64,000 bases of DNA from Pararhizobium capsulatum DSM 1112 (lineage in GTDB: Bacteria > Pseudomonadota > Alphaproteobacteria > Rhizobiales > Rhizobiaceae): contig NZ_JAUSVF010000002.1 in assembly GCF_030814475.1 (NCBI RefSeq), positions 372,001 to 436,000 of the forward strand. The letters are read 5' to 3'. Under the pieces are notes generated by a model. The model was not told where the DNA came from. It saw only the letters and a program-made list of their open reading frames with translations, and did not search any database. A program made the translations under genes and the position numbers. Every line of letters begins with the position of its first letter. The first letter of the stretch is position 1. This document shows positions 18,052 through 24,894 of the stretch, piece by piece.

Positions 18052-19296
18052 ATGACCACCGCCCCGACTTCGCTGACCTATCTGCGCCCTGCGACAGCGA
18101 AGGAAGAAGCTCTCGTGGAGCGCTTTCAGCCGGTTTTCGACCGGATTGCCGAGGGCAATGTCGAGCGCGAACGCAATCGCACATTCCCTTTCGAGCAGGT
18201 GCAGTGGCTGAAGGATGCCGATTTTTCTCTGGTGCGTGTACCCGAGGAGTTCGGCGGCTGGGGCGCTTCGCTTGAGCAGACCTACTACCTGCTGGCCCTA
18301 CTGGCGGAGGCGGATGCGAACGTCGCTCACGTCTGGCGCAATCACCTCGCCTTTATAGAGGACCGTCTCAACGCGCGGCCGTCACCGACCAACGATCGCT
18401 GGTTCCAGCGCTTCCGGGACCGCGAGTTCATTGGCGGTGGCTGGACGGAAGCCAACAACGGAACCTATGCCAACATCAAGACGACGGTGACCCGGGAAGG
18501 CGACCTCTACAAAGTCACCGGTGCGAAGTTCTATGCCACCGGCAGCCTCTACGCAGATTGGCTCGACGTGATCGGCAAAGGCGAAGACGGCTCGCTCATC
18601 ACCACCTTGGTAAGCCGTCACCAATCGGGCGTCGTCCTCACCGACGACTGGCCAGGATTTGGCCAGAGCACCACGGCAAGCGGCAGTGCGACGTATCAGG
18701 ATGCGGTCGCACACGAAGGGGACGTCTTTCCGGCGAGCGAGCGTGTGGTCTACCAGGGGCATTTCTACCAGACGGCACTGCTGGCCGTGCTCACCGGCAT
18801 CACGCGCGCGATCCTGCGTGACGGGATCAAGGCGCTCAAGGCGCGTGGGCGCAACTACCCGCAAGGTCTCAACCCGGTCCCGGCACTCGACCCACAATTG
18901 TTGCAGGTAATCGGTGAGGTGTCAGTGCGGGTCTTCTCGACAGAGGCCGCATTGCGCCGTGCCGCCAGCGCGCTCGATCTCATCGCTGCCGCCCATGCCG
19001 ACGGCGACGTCGCTTTGCGCGACAAGCGCGCCATCGACGGCGAAGTGGCTGTGGCACAGGCACAGCTCGCAATCATTGACGGGGTGCTCCACGCGGCCAC
19101 GCATGTTTTCGGTGCCCTCGGCGCGTCCGCGACGTCGGAGGAAACAGCGCTCGATCGCCATTGGCGCAATGCGCGCACGCTCGCGTCCCATAACCCGGTC
19201 GCCTACAAGGCTCGCATCCTCGGTGATTACCTGGTGAACGACAATTCGCCCGTGTCGAGCGTTGCCCGCCTTGGCCGCGGCGGCCAAGGCAACTGA
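18052..19296 (+). CDS. DszC/SfnB-type flavin monooxygenase (acyl-CoA dehydrogenase fold)
   Basis: Enzyme of 414 aa in the acyl-CoA dehydrogenase fold group that uses reduced flavin to oxygenate sulfur or nitrogen compounds. Visible motifs include VPEEFGGWGASLEQ near the N-terminus, GGGWTEANN, TGAKFYATGSLYADWL, and the C-terminal GALGASATSEETALDRHWRNARTL followed by HNPVAYKARILGDY, which is typical of DszC and SfnB-like proteins. The start at 18052 has GGAG upstream, while the longer open frame lacks one. Together with the two luciferase-type genes downstream it forms a DszC+DszA-like pair, suggesting oxidative C-S bond cleavage for sulfur acquisition. The substrate is unknown; no DszB-like desulfinase is present. 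Confidence 0.8.
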   Translation: MTTAPTSLTYLRPATAKEEALVERFQPVFDRIAEGNVERERNRTFPFEQVQWLKDADFSLVRVPEEFGGWGASLEQTYYLLALLAEADANVAHVWRNHLAFIEDRLNARPSPTNDRWFQRFRDREFIGGGWTEANNGTYANIKTTVTREGDLYKVTGAKFYATGSLYADWLDVIGKGEDGSLITTLVSRHQSGVVLTDDWPGFGQSTTASGSATYQDAVAHEGDVFPASERVVYQGHFYQTALLAVLTGITRAILRDGIKALKARGRNYPQGLNPVPALDPQLLQVIGEVSVRVFSTEAALRRAASALDLIAAAHADGDVALRDKRAIDGEVAVAQAQLAIIDGVLHAATHVFGALGASATSEETALDRHWRNARTLASHNPVAYKARILGDYLVNDNSPVSSVARLGRGGQGN

Positions 19297-19304
19297 GGAG
19301 ACGC

Positions 19305-20231
19305 ATGATGACGAAACCTTATCTTGCGCTTGGCCTTGCGGGACCGCATCTGGTGGAACTCACCACAAATCATCAGTTGCTGGAGCGCTGGGATGCCTTG
19401 CCGGTTGCGTTCAGCGTGCTGGGCATAGACCGCATCGATGGCAGCGCACCGGCGCCGGTCACGCTTTCGAGTAGCGCCGTCGGTGCGACGCTGGCCAGCG
19501 CCACGAAGCGTGGACGCTTCCTCATTGCCGCGTCGCCGCAGCGGGACCACCCCTATAACATCGCCCGCCGGGTTGCTTCGCTTGCCCACCTGTCAGGTGG
19601 TCGTAGTGGACTGCTGATCGGCGTGCGGGATGCCTACGCGCCAGAGGGTCCGAAGGATGCCCCAGCCTGGGGTGGAGCCGGGCTCGGCGGGGGCGCGCCC
19701 CTCAATGCACAGACGGCTTACGACACGGCGCGCGCGGTGCGCGCTCTTGAGCAGAGCTGGCCTTACGATTCCATCATCGGCGACCGTGAGACGGGCATTC
19801 TGGTGGAGTCGAACCGTATTTTACATGTGGATATCGAAAACAGCTTCTCCATCGCGGGGCCGTTGAACGCGCCCGCGCCGGAAACCGGCGCGTCAGTAAT
19901 CGCGTGGTATGCCGAAACGGCGACGGACAGGCCGCCGACGAGTGATGACACGCCGATCGAACTCATCCTCGGTGCCGCGGGCTCTGTCCCCGTGGTCGCG
20001 TTGGGTAAGGAGCCGCCAGTCGGTCAGTTTGCAGGCATCGTGCTCCGCGCAGGCATCGAGCAATCGGTGAGCGAGTTGCTCGATGCCGCGGAACGTTGGC
20101 TTGCCGACGGCTTCGTTCCCTCTGCGCTCGGCGGGTCACTGCGCGCCACGCTAAACCTTTCTCTACCAGCGCCGCTGCCGTCCACGGCGCGGGCCGCTTT
20201 CCCCGTGCCGCAACCGCATGTCTCTTTGTAG
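19305..20231 (+). CDS. Short luciferase-like flavin oxidoreductase
   Basis: Protein of 308 aa that resembles the luciferase-like (LLM) fold but is shorter and more diverged than its neighbour. Recognisable parts are WDALPVAFSVLGIDRIDG, SPQRDHPYNIARRVASLAHLSGGRSGLLIGVRD (the strand and loop that read TGGRAAWNVVT in typical members) and YDTARAVRALEQSWPYDSIIGDRETG. The C-terminal third lacks the usual GTPEQVAD region. Possible start codons are 19305 and 19308, after GAGGAG at 19295-19300. It is cotranscribed between the DszC-like and DszA-like genes, so it probably supports the same reaction, possibly as a partner subunit or a diverged monooxygenase. Confidence 0.65.
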   Translation: MMTKPYLALGLAGPHLVELTTNHQLLERWDALPVAFSVLGIDRIDGSAPAPVTLSSSAVGATLASATKRGRFLIAASPQRDHPYNIARRVASLAHLSGGRSGLLIGVRDAYAPEGPKDAPAWGGAGLGGGAPLNAQTAYDTARAVRALEQSWPYDSIIGDRETGILVESNRILHVDIENSFSIAGPLNAPAPETGASVIAWYAETATDRPPTSDDTPIELILGAAGSVPVVALGKEPPVGQFAGIVLRAGIEQSVSELLDAAERWLADGFVPSALGGSLRATLNLSLPAPLPSTARAAFPVPQPHVSL

Positions 20232-20252
20232 ACAACACCGGAGACATTCCCC

Positions 20253-21542
20253 GTGACAAACAAACGAACTGGCCACGTCCTCCTCGGAATCAACGCATTG
20301 GTGTTGGGATATCTTCCCGCCGCATGGAAGACACCGCACTTGAAAAAAGATGCATTCGTTGACCCGGAATATTGGGAAAATCTCGGCAAGACCGCGGAGC
20401 GCGGCACCCTTGATGCCATTTTCCTTGCGGATGGCCCGTTGCTGGGCGATCCGGCCTACGACGCCAATCCGATCCGGCTGGAGCCGACGGTAAACTGGGG
20501 CCATGTGGCAGCAGCAACCTCACGGGTGGGGCTGGTGGCCACGGCGTCATCAACCTTCAACGATCCTTTCGAGCTTGCCGAGCGCTTCCTCTCGTTCGAT
20601 CATCAAACAGGTGGTCGCGCGGCGTGGAATGTCGTCACCACTCGCGGTGTTCCCGCAGCGCGCAATTTTGGCATGCCGGATATCCCCTTCCGTGACGACC
20701 GCTATGAGCGTGCGAACGAGTTTGTCGATGTCGTGCGGGCCTTATGGGCGTCGGCGGCCACGGGTCGCGACGTGCACTTCCATGGCGGGTTCTTCGATAT
20801 CGATGGACGCTTGCGCGTACCGCCGTCCAAACAAGGCCACCCCGTCATCTTTCAGGCGGGTGGTTCGCCGCAGGGTCGTGAACTGGCGGGTCGTGCGGCT
20901 GAGGGCGTCTTCGCGGCCGAACTTACGAAAAATCAGGCAATCGAGCATTACCGCCTCGTGAAAGGTTTCGCACGGAGCAATGGTCGTTCACCTGACGACA
21001 TCAAAATCCTTCCGGGCCTGTTGTTGAGCCTGGGCAGTACCGAGGAGGAAGCACGTCGCCGCAGCGACGAAATCCACGATGCCGGTCCGCCGTCATACTC
21101 GATCGGCTGGCTGTCCCAGGCGATCGGTTTCGACGCCTCGAAACTCGAGCTCGACGAACCGTTTCCCGAGGAGGTACTCGCGCCTATCGGCAACGCCCAG
21201 AGTTTCCTCGGCAGTATCGGCTTTCGGGAATCGATTATCACGCAGATCCGCAAGACGAACCCCACTGTGCGCAGCTACCTCAAGCAGACGCGGTATACCG
21301 GGTCGGGCCATGCCGGATTTGTCGGCACGCCTGAGCAACTCGCCGATCACATCGAGGATTGGTTCCATGCCGGAGCCATCGACGGTTTCAATTTGCAGCC
21401 GGATCGGCTGATAGACGGGCTTGATGTGATCGTCGATGAACTCGTGCCAATCCTGCGCGAACGCGGCCTCTACCGCCATCAGTACGAAACGGAGACACTA
21501 CGTGAGCACTTCCAAGCGGCCTCACCCACACCTCCCTTCTAA
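20253..21542 (+). CDS. NtaA/SnaA/DszA-type flavin-dependent monooxygenase
   Basis: Luciferase-superfamily monooxygenase of 429 aa using FMNH2. Family motifs are clear: AWKTPHLKKDAFVDPEYW, FLADGP, EPTVNWGHVAAATSRVGL, ASSTFNDPFELAERFLSFDH, GGRAAWNVVT, the RYERANEFVDVVRALW helix, PVIFQAGGSPQGRELA and the C-terminal GFVGTPEQLADHIEDWF. The GTG start at 20253 follows GGAGA about 9 nt upstream. DszA acts on dibenzothiophene sulfone, NtaA on nitrilotriacetate and YxeK-type relatives on N-acetylated cysteine conjugates. With a peptide-type importer and an acetyltransferase in the locus, a cysteine conjugate is an attractive but unproven substrate. Confidence 0.82.
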   Translation: MTNKRTGHVLLGINALVLGYLPAAWKTPHLKKDAFVDPEYWENLGKTAERGTLDAIFLADGPLLGDPAYDANPIRLEPTVNWGHVAAATSRVGLVATASSTFNDPFELAERFLSFDHQTGGRAAWNVVTTRGVPAARNFGMPDIPFRDDRYERANEFVDVVRALWASAATGRDVHFHGGFFDIDGRLRVPPSKQGHPVIFQAGGSPQGRELAGRAAEGVFAAELTKNQAIEHYRLVKGFARSNGRSPDDIKILPGLLLSLGSTEEEARRRSDEIHDAGPPSYSIGWLSQAIGFDASKLELDEPFPEEVLAPIGNAQSFLGSIGFRESIITQIRKTNPTVRSYLKQTRYTGSGHAGFVGTPEQLADHIEDWFHAGAIDGFNLQPDRLIDGLDVIVDELVPILRERGLYRHQYETETLREHFQAASPTPPF

Positions 21543-21721
21543 GAGTTACGAATCCATGTAGATCAGTAGGTCCAAATCGGCATGCTCTCACGAAGAGGCG
21601 ATGGCGGCTCTCGGCAGAGGGACAGCATCGGCTCTCGCGATGGTAAGTTGACAATAGTTCAGATCGTAGTGTTGCTGCGGGATCACCTTTGGGGATTTCG
21701 GTCAACCAAGGCGCAAATGGA

Positions 21722-22303
21722 TCAGACGCGATCCAGGAACTCGATCACGCGGACGGTAAGTAATGCGGTCGCATCTGCGTCGAAGGACGGTAGCGAACTA
21801 TCGGCGAAATAGTGCTGATCGCCCGGGTACAGGAAAAGCTCCGCGTTCTCGACCTTGTCCACTATCTCGCGGGCGGCCTCGATGTCGCCCTCGGCGACGA
21901 AAAACGGGTCGTTGTCCATGCCGTGAATTTGGACTGACACGCCGTCCGGCCAGCGTCCAAAGGACCACTCGCCGCTGATAGGGAGGCAGGAGTAAAAGAG
22001 CAGCGCTCCGCGAGCTCCGGGCCGTGTCTGTGCAAGCTTCTGCGCCGGCAACACACCGAACGAGAACCCAGCGTAGACGAGATTGGGGGGCAATTCGTCG
22101 GCGACGTGGACGCCACGCTCCCTCATTTCGTCGAATCCGATCTCCCCTATGTAGGCCAGACCCTCATTGATACTTTGGAATATACGTCCGTCGAATAGGT
22201 CCGGAGTGTGCACGATATGACCGCTGGCCCGCAAGTCATCGGCGAACCCGCGCACACCCTCAGTCAACCCCTGAGCGTGGTGAAAAAGCAAGACCTCAGT
22301 CAT
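21722..22303 (-). CDS. Dienelactone hydrolase-family alpha/beta hydrolase
   Basis: Small cytoplasmic hydrolase of 193 aa. It begins MTEVLLFHHAQGLTEGV with the oxyanion-type start of the DLH family. The nucleophile elbow is GFSFG, serine where classical dienelactone hydrolases have cysteine (GYCLGG-like). The acid and base regions appear as MDNDPFF and PGDQHYF with the catalytic histidine. It is convergent with the sulfur operon and lies 39 bp downstream of the XRE regulator gene on the same strand, so it may be part of that unit. Function beyond ester or lactone hydrolysis cannot be assigned. Confidence 0.72.
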   Translation of the reverse strand: MTEVLLFHHAQGLTEGVRGFADDLRASGHIVHTPDLFDGRIFQSINEGLAYIGEIGFDEMRERGVHVADELPPNLVYAGFSFGVLPAQKLAQTRPGARGALLFYSCLPISGEWSFGRWPDGVSVQIHGMDNDPFFVAEGDIEAAREIVDKVENAELFLYPGDQHYFADSSLPSFDADATALLTVRVIEFLDRV

Positions 22304-22342
22304 CCAGGCCTCCGGGTAGGGTGCGGTGTTGGACGTACGATG

Positions 22343-23161
22343 TCAGCTTTCTGACCGTATGAGCAGCCGAATGTGGTCCGCCACGGCGGGATCAATCGGA
22401 TTATAGATCACCAAATTGAGGTCGGGTCTGCCATCCACTGCGAAGCCGGAATACTCGAGTTCGACATCGCCGAGGATAGGATGCTTCAACCGTTTTGTTC
22501 CCTCACCATGCGCGATGACTTCGTTCTCGCGCCAAAGGGCTTGGAATTCCGGACTGGTCGCACAGAGTTCTTCAACGAGATCAGCGATCTCCGAAGTCGC
22601 TCCCGCACGCGCGGCATCGGCACGAAAGGCTCCAACAACAAATCGCGCCATCGCTTCCCAGTCATGCTGATGCATTCGGACCGCCGGGTTAAGGAACAGA
22701 AGCCGCAGAATATTGCGGTCGCCGACCGCGAGACGATCATAGTCCGTCATGACGACAGTGGCTGCCCGGTTCCAGGCAACGATATCCCAGGCGGCAGTCC
22801 GCACCAAGGCTGGGCTCACTTCCAACGTATCCAAGAGCCGCTGAAGACGTGGGCTGATGCCTTCGACAGAGCGAAACCGAACTTCTGGTGGTCGACCAAG
22901 GCCGAGCATGAACAGGTGTTCTCGCTCCGGTTCTGTCAGCATTAATCCGTTTGCGATACGGTTAAGAACGTCCGCAGACGGGGCGCCGCCACGCCCTTGT
23001 TCCAGCCAAGTGTACCAGGTCGGGCTGATGTTCGCGCGCTGTGCAACCTCCTCGCGTCGGAGGCCAGGCGTTCGTCTCCGGCCGGAGAGGCCGAAGGTCG
23101 CCGGGTCAAGTCGGGAGCGGCGATCCCTGAGAAATGCCCCCAGTTGGTTGGTTTCGACCAT
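22343..23161 (-). CDS. XRE-family regulator with MmyB-like ligand domain
   Basis: Transcription factor of 272 aa. The N-terminal helix-turn-helix has LGAFLRDRRSRL, RRRTPGLRREEVAQRANIS and WYTWLEQGRG, a well-known signature of this group. The C-terminal PAS-like MmyB domain has VRTAAWDIVAWNRAATV, RNILRLLFLNP and the GVELEYSGF-like segment DVELEYSGFAVDG. I chose ATG 23161; an upstream in-frame codon at 23185 would cover a perfect palindrome. The gene diverges from an NAD-epimerase-like gene, a common arrangement in which the regulator represses its neighbour. The inducer is unknown. Confidence 0.83.
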   Translation of the reverse strand: MVETNQLGAFLRDRRSRLDPATFGLSGRRRTPGLRREEVAQRANISPTWYTWLEQGRGGAPSADVLNRIANGLMLTEPEREHLFMLGLGRPPEVRFRSVEGISPRLQRLLDTLEVSPALVRTAAWDIVAWNRAATVVMTDYDRLAVGDRNILRLLFLNPAVRMHQHDWEAMARFVVGAFRADAARAGATSEIADLVEELCATSPEFQALWRENEVIAHGEGTKRLKHPILGDVELEYSGFAVDGRPDLNLVIYNPIDPAVADHIRLLIRSES

Positions 23162-23172
23162 GAGTATCCAGT

Positions 23173-23184
23173 TGATAATTATCA
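23173..23184. promoter_or_regulatory. Perfect 12-bp palindrome TGATAATTATCA between divergent genes
   Basis: The palindrome lies 11 bp upstream of the XRE regulator start and about 70 bp upstream of the divergent epimerase gene. It overlaps TATGAT/GATAAT elements that could be -10 boxes. It is the likely operator of the XRE regulator; binding is inferred. Confidence 0.55.
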
Positions 23185-23256
23185 TAGGATAAGATCACTA
23201 CTTTACCAGCATGATACTATCGCAATGATGGAAGCTCTTCAACAAGGAGATATCCT

Positions 23257-24156
23257 ATGCGTATTTTTGTGACTGGTGCGACCGGCTTCATTGGATCGGC
23301 TGTCATTTCCGAACTCCTCAAGGCAGGTCATCAGGTCATCGGGATGGCCCGCTCTGACGCGGCTGCCCGCACGCTCGAAGCGGCAGGAGCCGAAGTTAAT
23401 CGCGGGACGCTTGAAGAGCCAGATAGTGTCCGAACCGTAGCAGAAAACGCTGACGCGGTAATCCATACCGCTTTCGACCACAATTTTTCGCGTTTCGTGG
23501 AAAACTGCGAAAAGGACCGTCGTGTGATCGGGGCGATGGGGGAGGCGCTTAAGGGATCGAACCGCCCGCTGGTTATCACTTCGGGAACGGGGCTTGGAAA
23601 CGCCAAACTCGGCCAACCTGCCTTGGAGGACGTTACCAATTTTGATCATCCGAATCCGCGTGTTGCGTCCGAGCAGGCTGGGAACGAACTGCTTGACGCC
23701 GGCGTGAATGTTTCGGTCATGCGTCTTCCCCAGGTCCACAATACGGTCAAGCAGGGGCTGATCTCGCCGCTGATCGACATCGCGCGGGCAAAAGGCATAT
23801 CCGCATACGTGGACGATGGGAGCAATCGCTTTCCCGCCGGACATCTTAACGATGTGGCTCTGCTCTACAGACTGGCTATGGAACGCGGCGAGCCTGGTGC
23901 GCGTTATAATGCGGTCGGCGAGGAAGGTGTGACATCCCGCGAGATTGCAGGGGCGGTCGGACGCGGCCTGAAAATGCCGGTGGCCTCCATCTCTCGCCAA
24001 CAGGCCGCCGACCATTTCGGTTGGATGTCTATGTTCGCTGGTCTGGATTTTCCGGCGTCCAGCGCGAAAACCCGTCGAATTTTGGCATGGAACCCTACTG
24101 GCCCAGGGCTCATCGCCGATCTCGATGACATGGACTACCGAAAGCTGGCGGCCTGA
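23257..24156 (+). CDS. NAD(P)-binding atypical SDR / epimerase-like oxidoreductase
   Basis: Protein of 299 aa with the extended-SDR nucleotide motif GATGFIG at residues 7-13 (MRIFVTGATGFIGSAV), an acidic segment GTLEEPDSV, and a long C-terminal substrate domain containing HLNDVALLYRLAMERGEPGARYNAVGEEG. The usual YxxxK pair is absent: the segment after SGTGLGN reads HPNPRVASEQAG, so it is an atypical family member. The start has AAGGAG upstream. It diverges from the XRE regulator and is likely controlled by it. A role in detoxifying reactive carbonyl or quinone compounds is possible but not shown. Confidence 0.75.
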   Translation: MRIFVTGATGFIGSAVISELLKAGHQVIGMARSDAAARTLEAAGAEVNRGTLEEPDSVRTVAENADAVIHTAFDHNFSRFVENCEKDRRVIGAMGEALKGSNRPLVITSGTGLGNAKLGQPALEDVTNFDHPNPRVASEQAGNELLDAGVNVSVMRLPQVHNTVKQGLISPLIDIARAKGISAYVDDGSNRFPAGHLNDVALLYRLAMERGEPGARYNAVGEEGVTSREIAGAVGRGLKMPVASISRQQAADHFGWMSMFAGLDFPASSAKTRRILAWNPTGPGLIADLDDMDYRKLAA

Positions 24157-24500
24157 TTTTTATGGCCGGGCCATATCGGCCTCAAGGACCACCCCGTCCA
24201 CGTGCCAGAGTTTGTCAGGGAAAAGTGGGAACCGGTTTTCCCGAAAAGACATACGGAAACAAAAGAAACTAGAGGCAAACCAAGAACCTCTAGCACGTGG
24301 CCAGCGACAATCCGGCTGGAGATTGATCCAGGCTCCTCACCAAGGGGAAACCGCCACGCGTTCCTGAAAAGGCGGTGGCTGTTGTCGGCGCAATTCTATC
24401 GGCTAGACGCGGAAGTTAGTTTGCCCTCTCCGAACCTCATTAGACCAACCTGCGGGGCGCTCCTTTTTCGTAGGTCCCTTATCAATCAAAATGCTTCCGT
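24157..24500. other. Intergenic region containing a RIME-like element
   Basis: About 340 bp downstream of the epimerase-like gene. It contains the RIME-like repeat (24205-24293). The rest shows no supported gene; a rightward frame running through it lacks a plausible ribosome-binding site and family resemblance. Confidence 0.5.
24205..24293 (+). repeat. RIME-like intergenic palindromic repeat, copy A
   Basis: A 39-bp core (24207-24245, starting AGAGTTTGTCAGGGAAAAG and ending GGTTTTCCCGAA) is identical to the reverse strand of 54450-54488. It contains the palindrome GGGAAAA...TTTTCCC. An A-rich spacer follows, then a second inverted repeat CTAGAGG (24269-24275) / CCTCTAG (24287-24293). The two-palindrome plan resembles Rhizobium-specific intergenic mosaic elements. 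This copy is about 17 bp shorter than copy B because its second hairpin is reduced. Confidence 0.75.
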
Positions 24501-24770
24501 TCACCCCTGTCGTTCTTGTCCCTTTAAATGCCGCATTGCCAAAAGGCCGGAGGTCATCGCCCGGCGTCCGCGACCGGCCGTGGAGGCGTACAGTTGGTTC
24601 AGAAGGCGAACGACGTTTTTAGCCTTTTCCCACGGGGCCAACTTTCGGCCAGGATTCCTGGCGCGCACGAGCGGCATAGAAGTTTCGACCATGCCGTCCC
24701 CGAAACGATCGGGCGGTGGTAAATAGATTTTGCCTTGGTCGAGAGAGAGGATGGTCAAGGGTGTAAGCAT
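24501..24770 (-). CDS. Unrecognised small protein with a hairpin-embedded ribosome-binding site
   Basis: An 89-codon frame beginning MLTPLTILSLDQGKIYLPP and ending LKGQERQG. I do not recognise the product. It is basic, with no clear signal peptide or membrane helix. Support for translation is an excellent Shine-Dalgarno sequence (GTAAGGAG, eight bases before the ATG at 24770), which lies in the 3' arm of a perfect 8-bp inverted repeat. It is downstream of, and on the same strand as, the TPR-containing regulator, so it could be cotranscribed. It could also be a chance frame; confidence is low. Confidence 0.35.
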   Translation of the reverse strand: MLTPLTILSLDQGKIYLPPPDRFGDGMVETSMPLVRARNPGRKLAPWEKAKNVVRLLNQLYASTAGRGRRAMTSGLLAMRHLKGQERQG

Positions 24771-24778
24771 CGCGAAAT

Positions 24779-24814
24779 CTCCTTACGGTCCGCGCTGATC
24801 TGCGCTGTAAGGAG
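24779..24814 (-). promoter_or_regulatory. SD-sequestering hairpin in the leader of the small ORF
   Basis: On the leftward transcript CTCCTTAC (24814-24807) can pair perfectly with GTAAGGAG (24786-24779), the ribosome-binding site of the 89-codon frame. An inner GCGC/GCGC stem closes a six-base AGATCA loop. This is the geometry of a translational switch or thermosensor. The pairing is read directly from sequence; regulation is inferred. Confidence 0.45.
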
Positions 24815-24894
24815 TACTCTCGGGAAACAAGCGATTTATGTCCTCAAACAAGGCATTAAAAGTTCCAAAATGTCCCAAAACAACGAGCGACCCG

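Noticed and set aside
19269..19289. GC-rich inverted repeat (CCTTGGCCGC...GGCCAAGG) as a terminator
   Set aside because: It lies within the last codons of the DszC-like gene, has no T-run, and the next gene starts a few bases later with a good ribosome-binding site.
24202..24726. Plus-strand 174-codon frame starting in the RIME-like element
   Set aside because: It begins within a non-coding palindromic repeat and shows no recognisable sequence. The opposite-strand small ORF has a far better ribosome-binding site.
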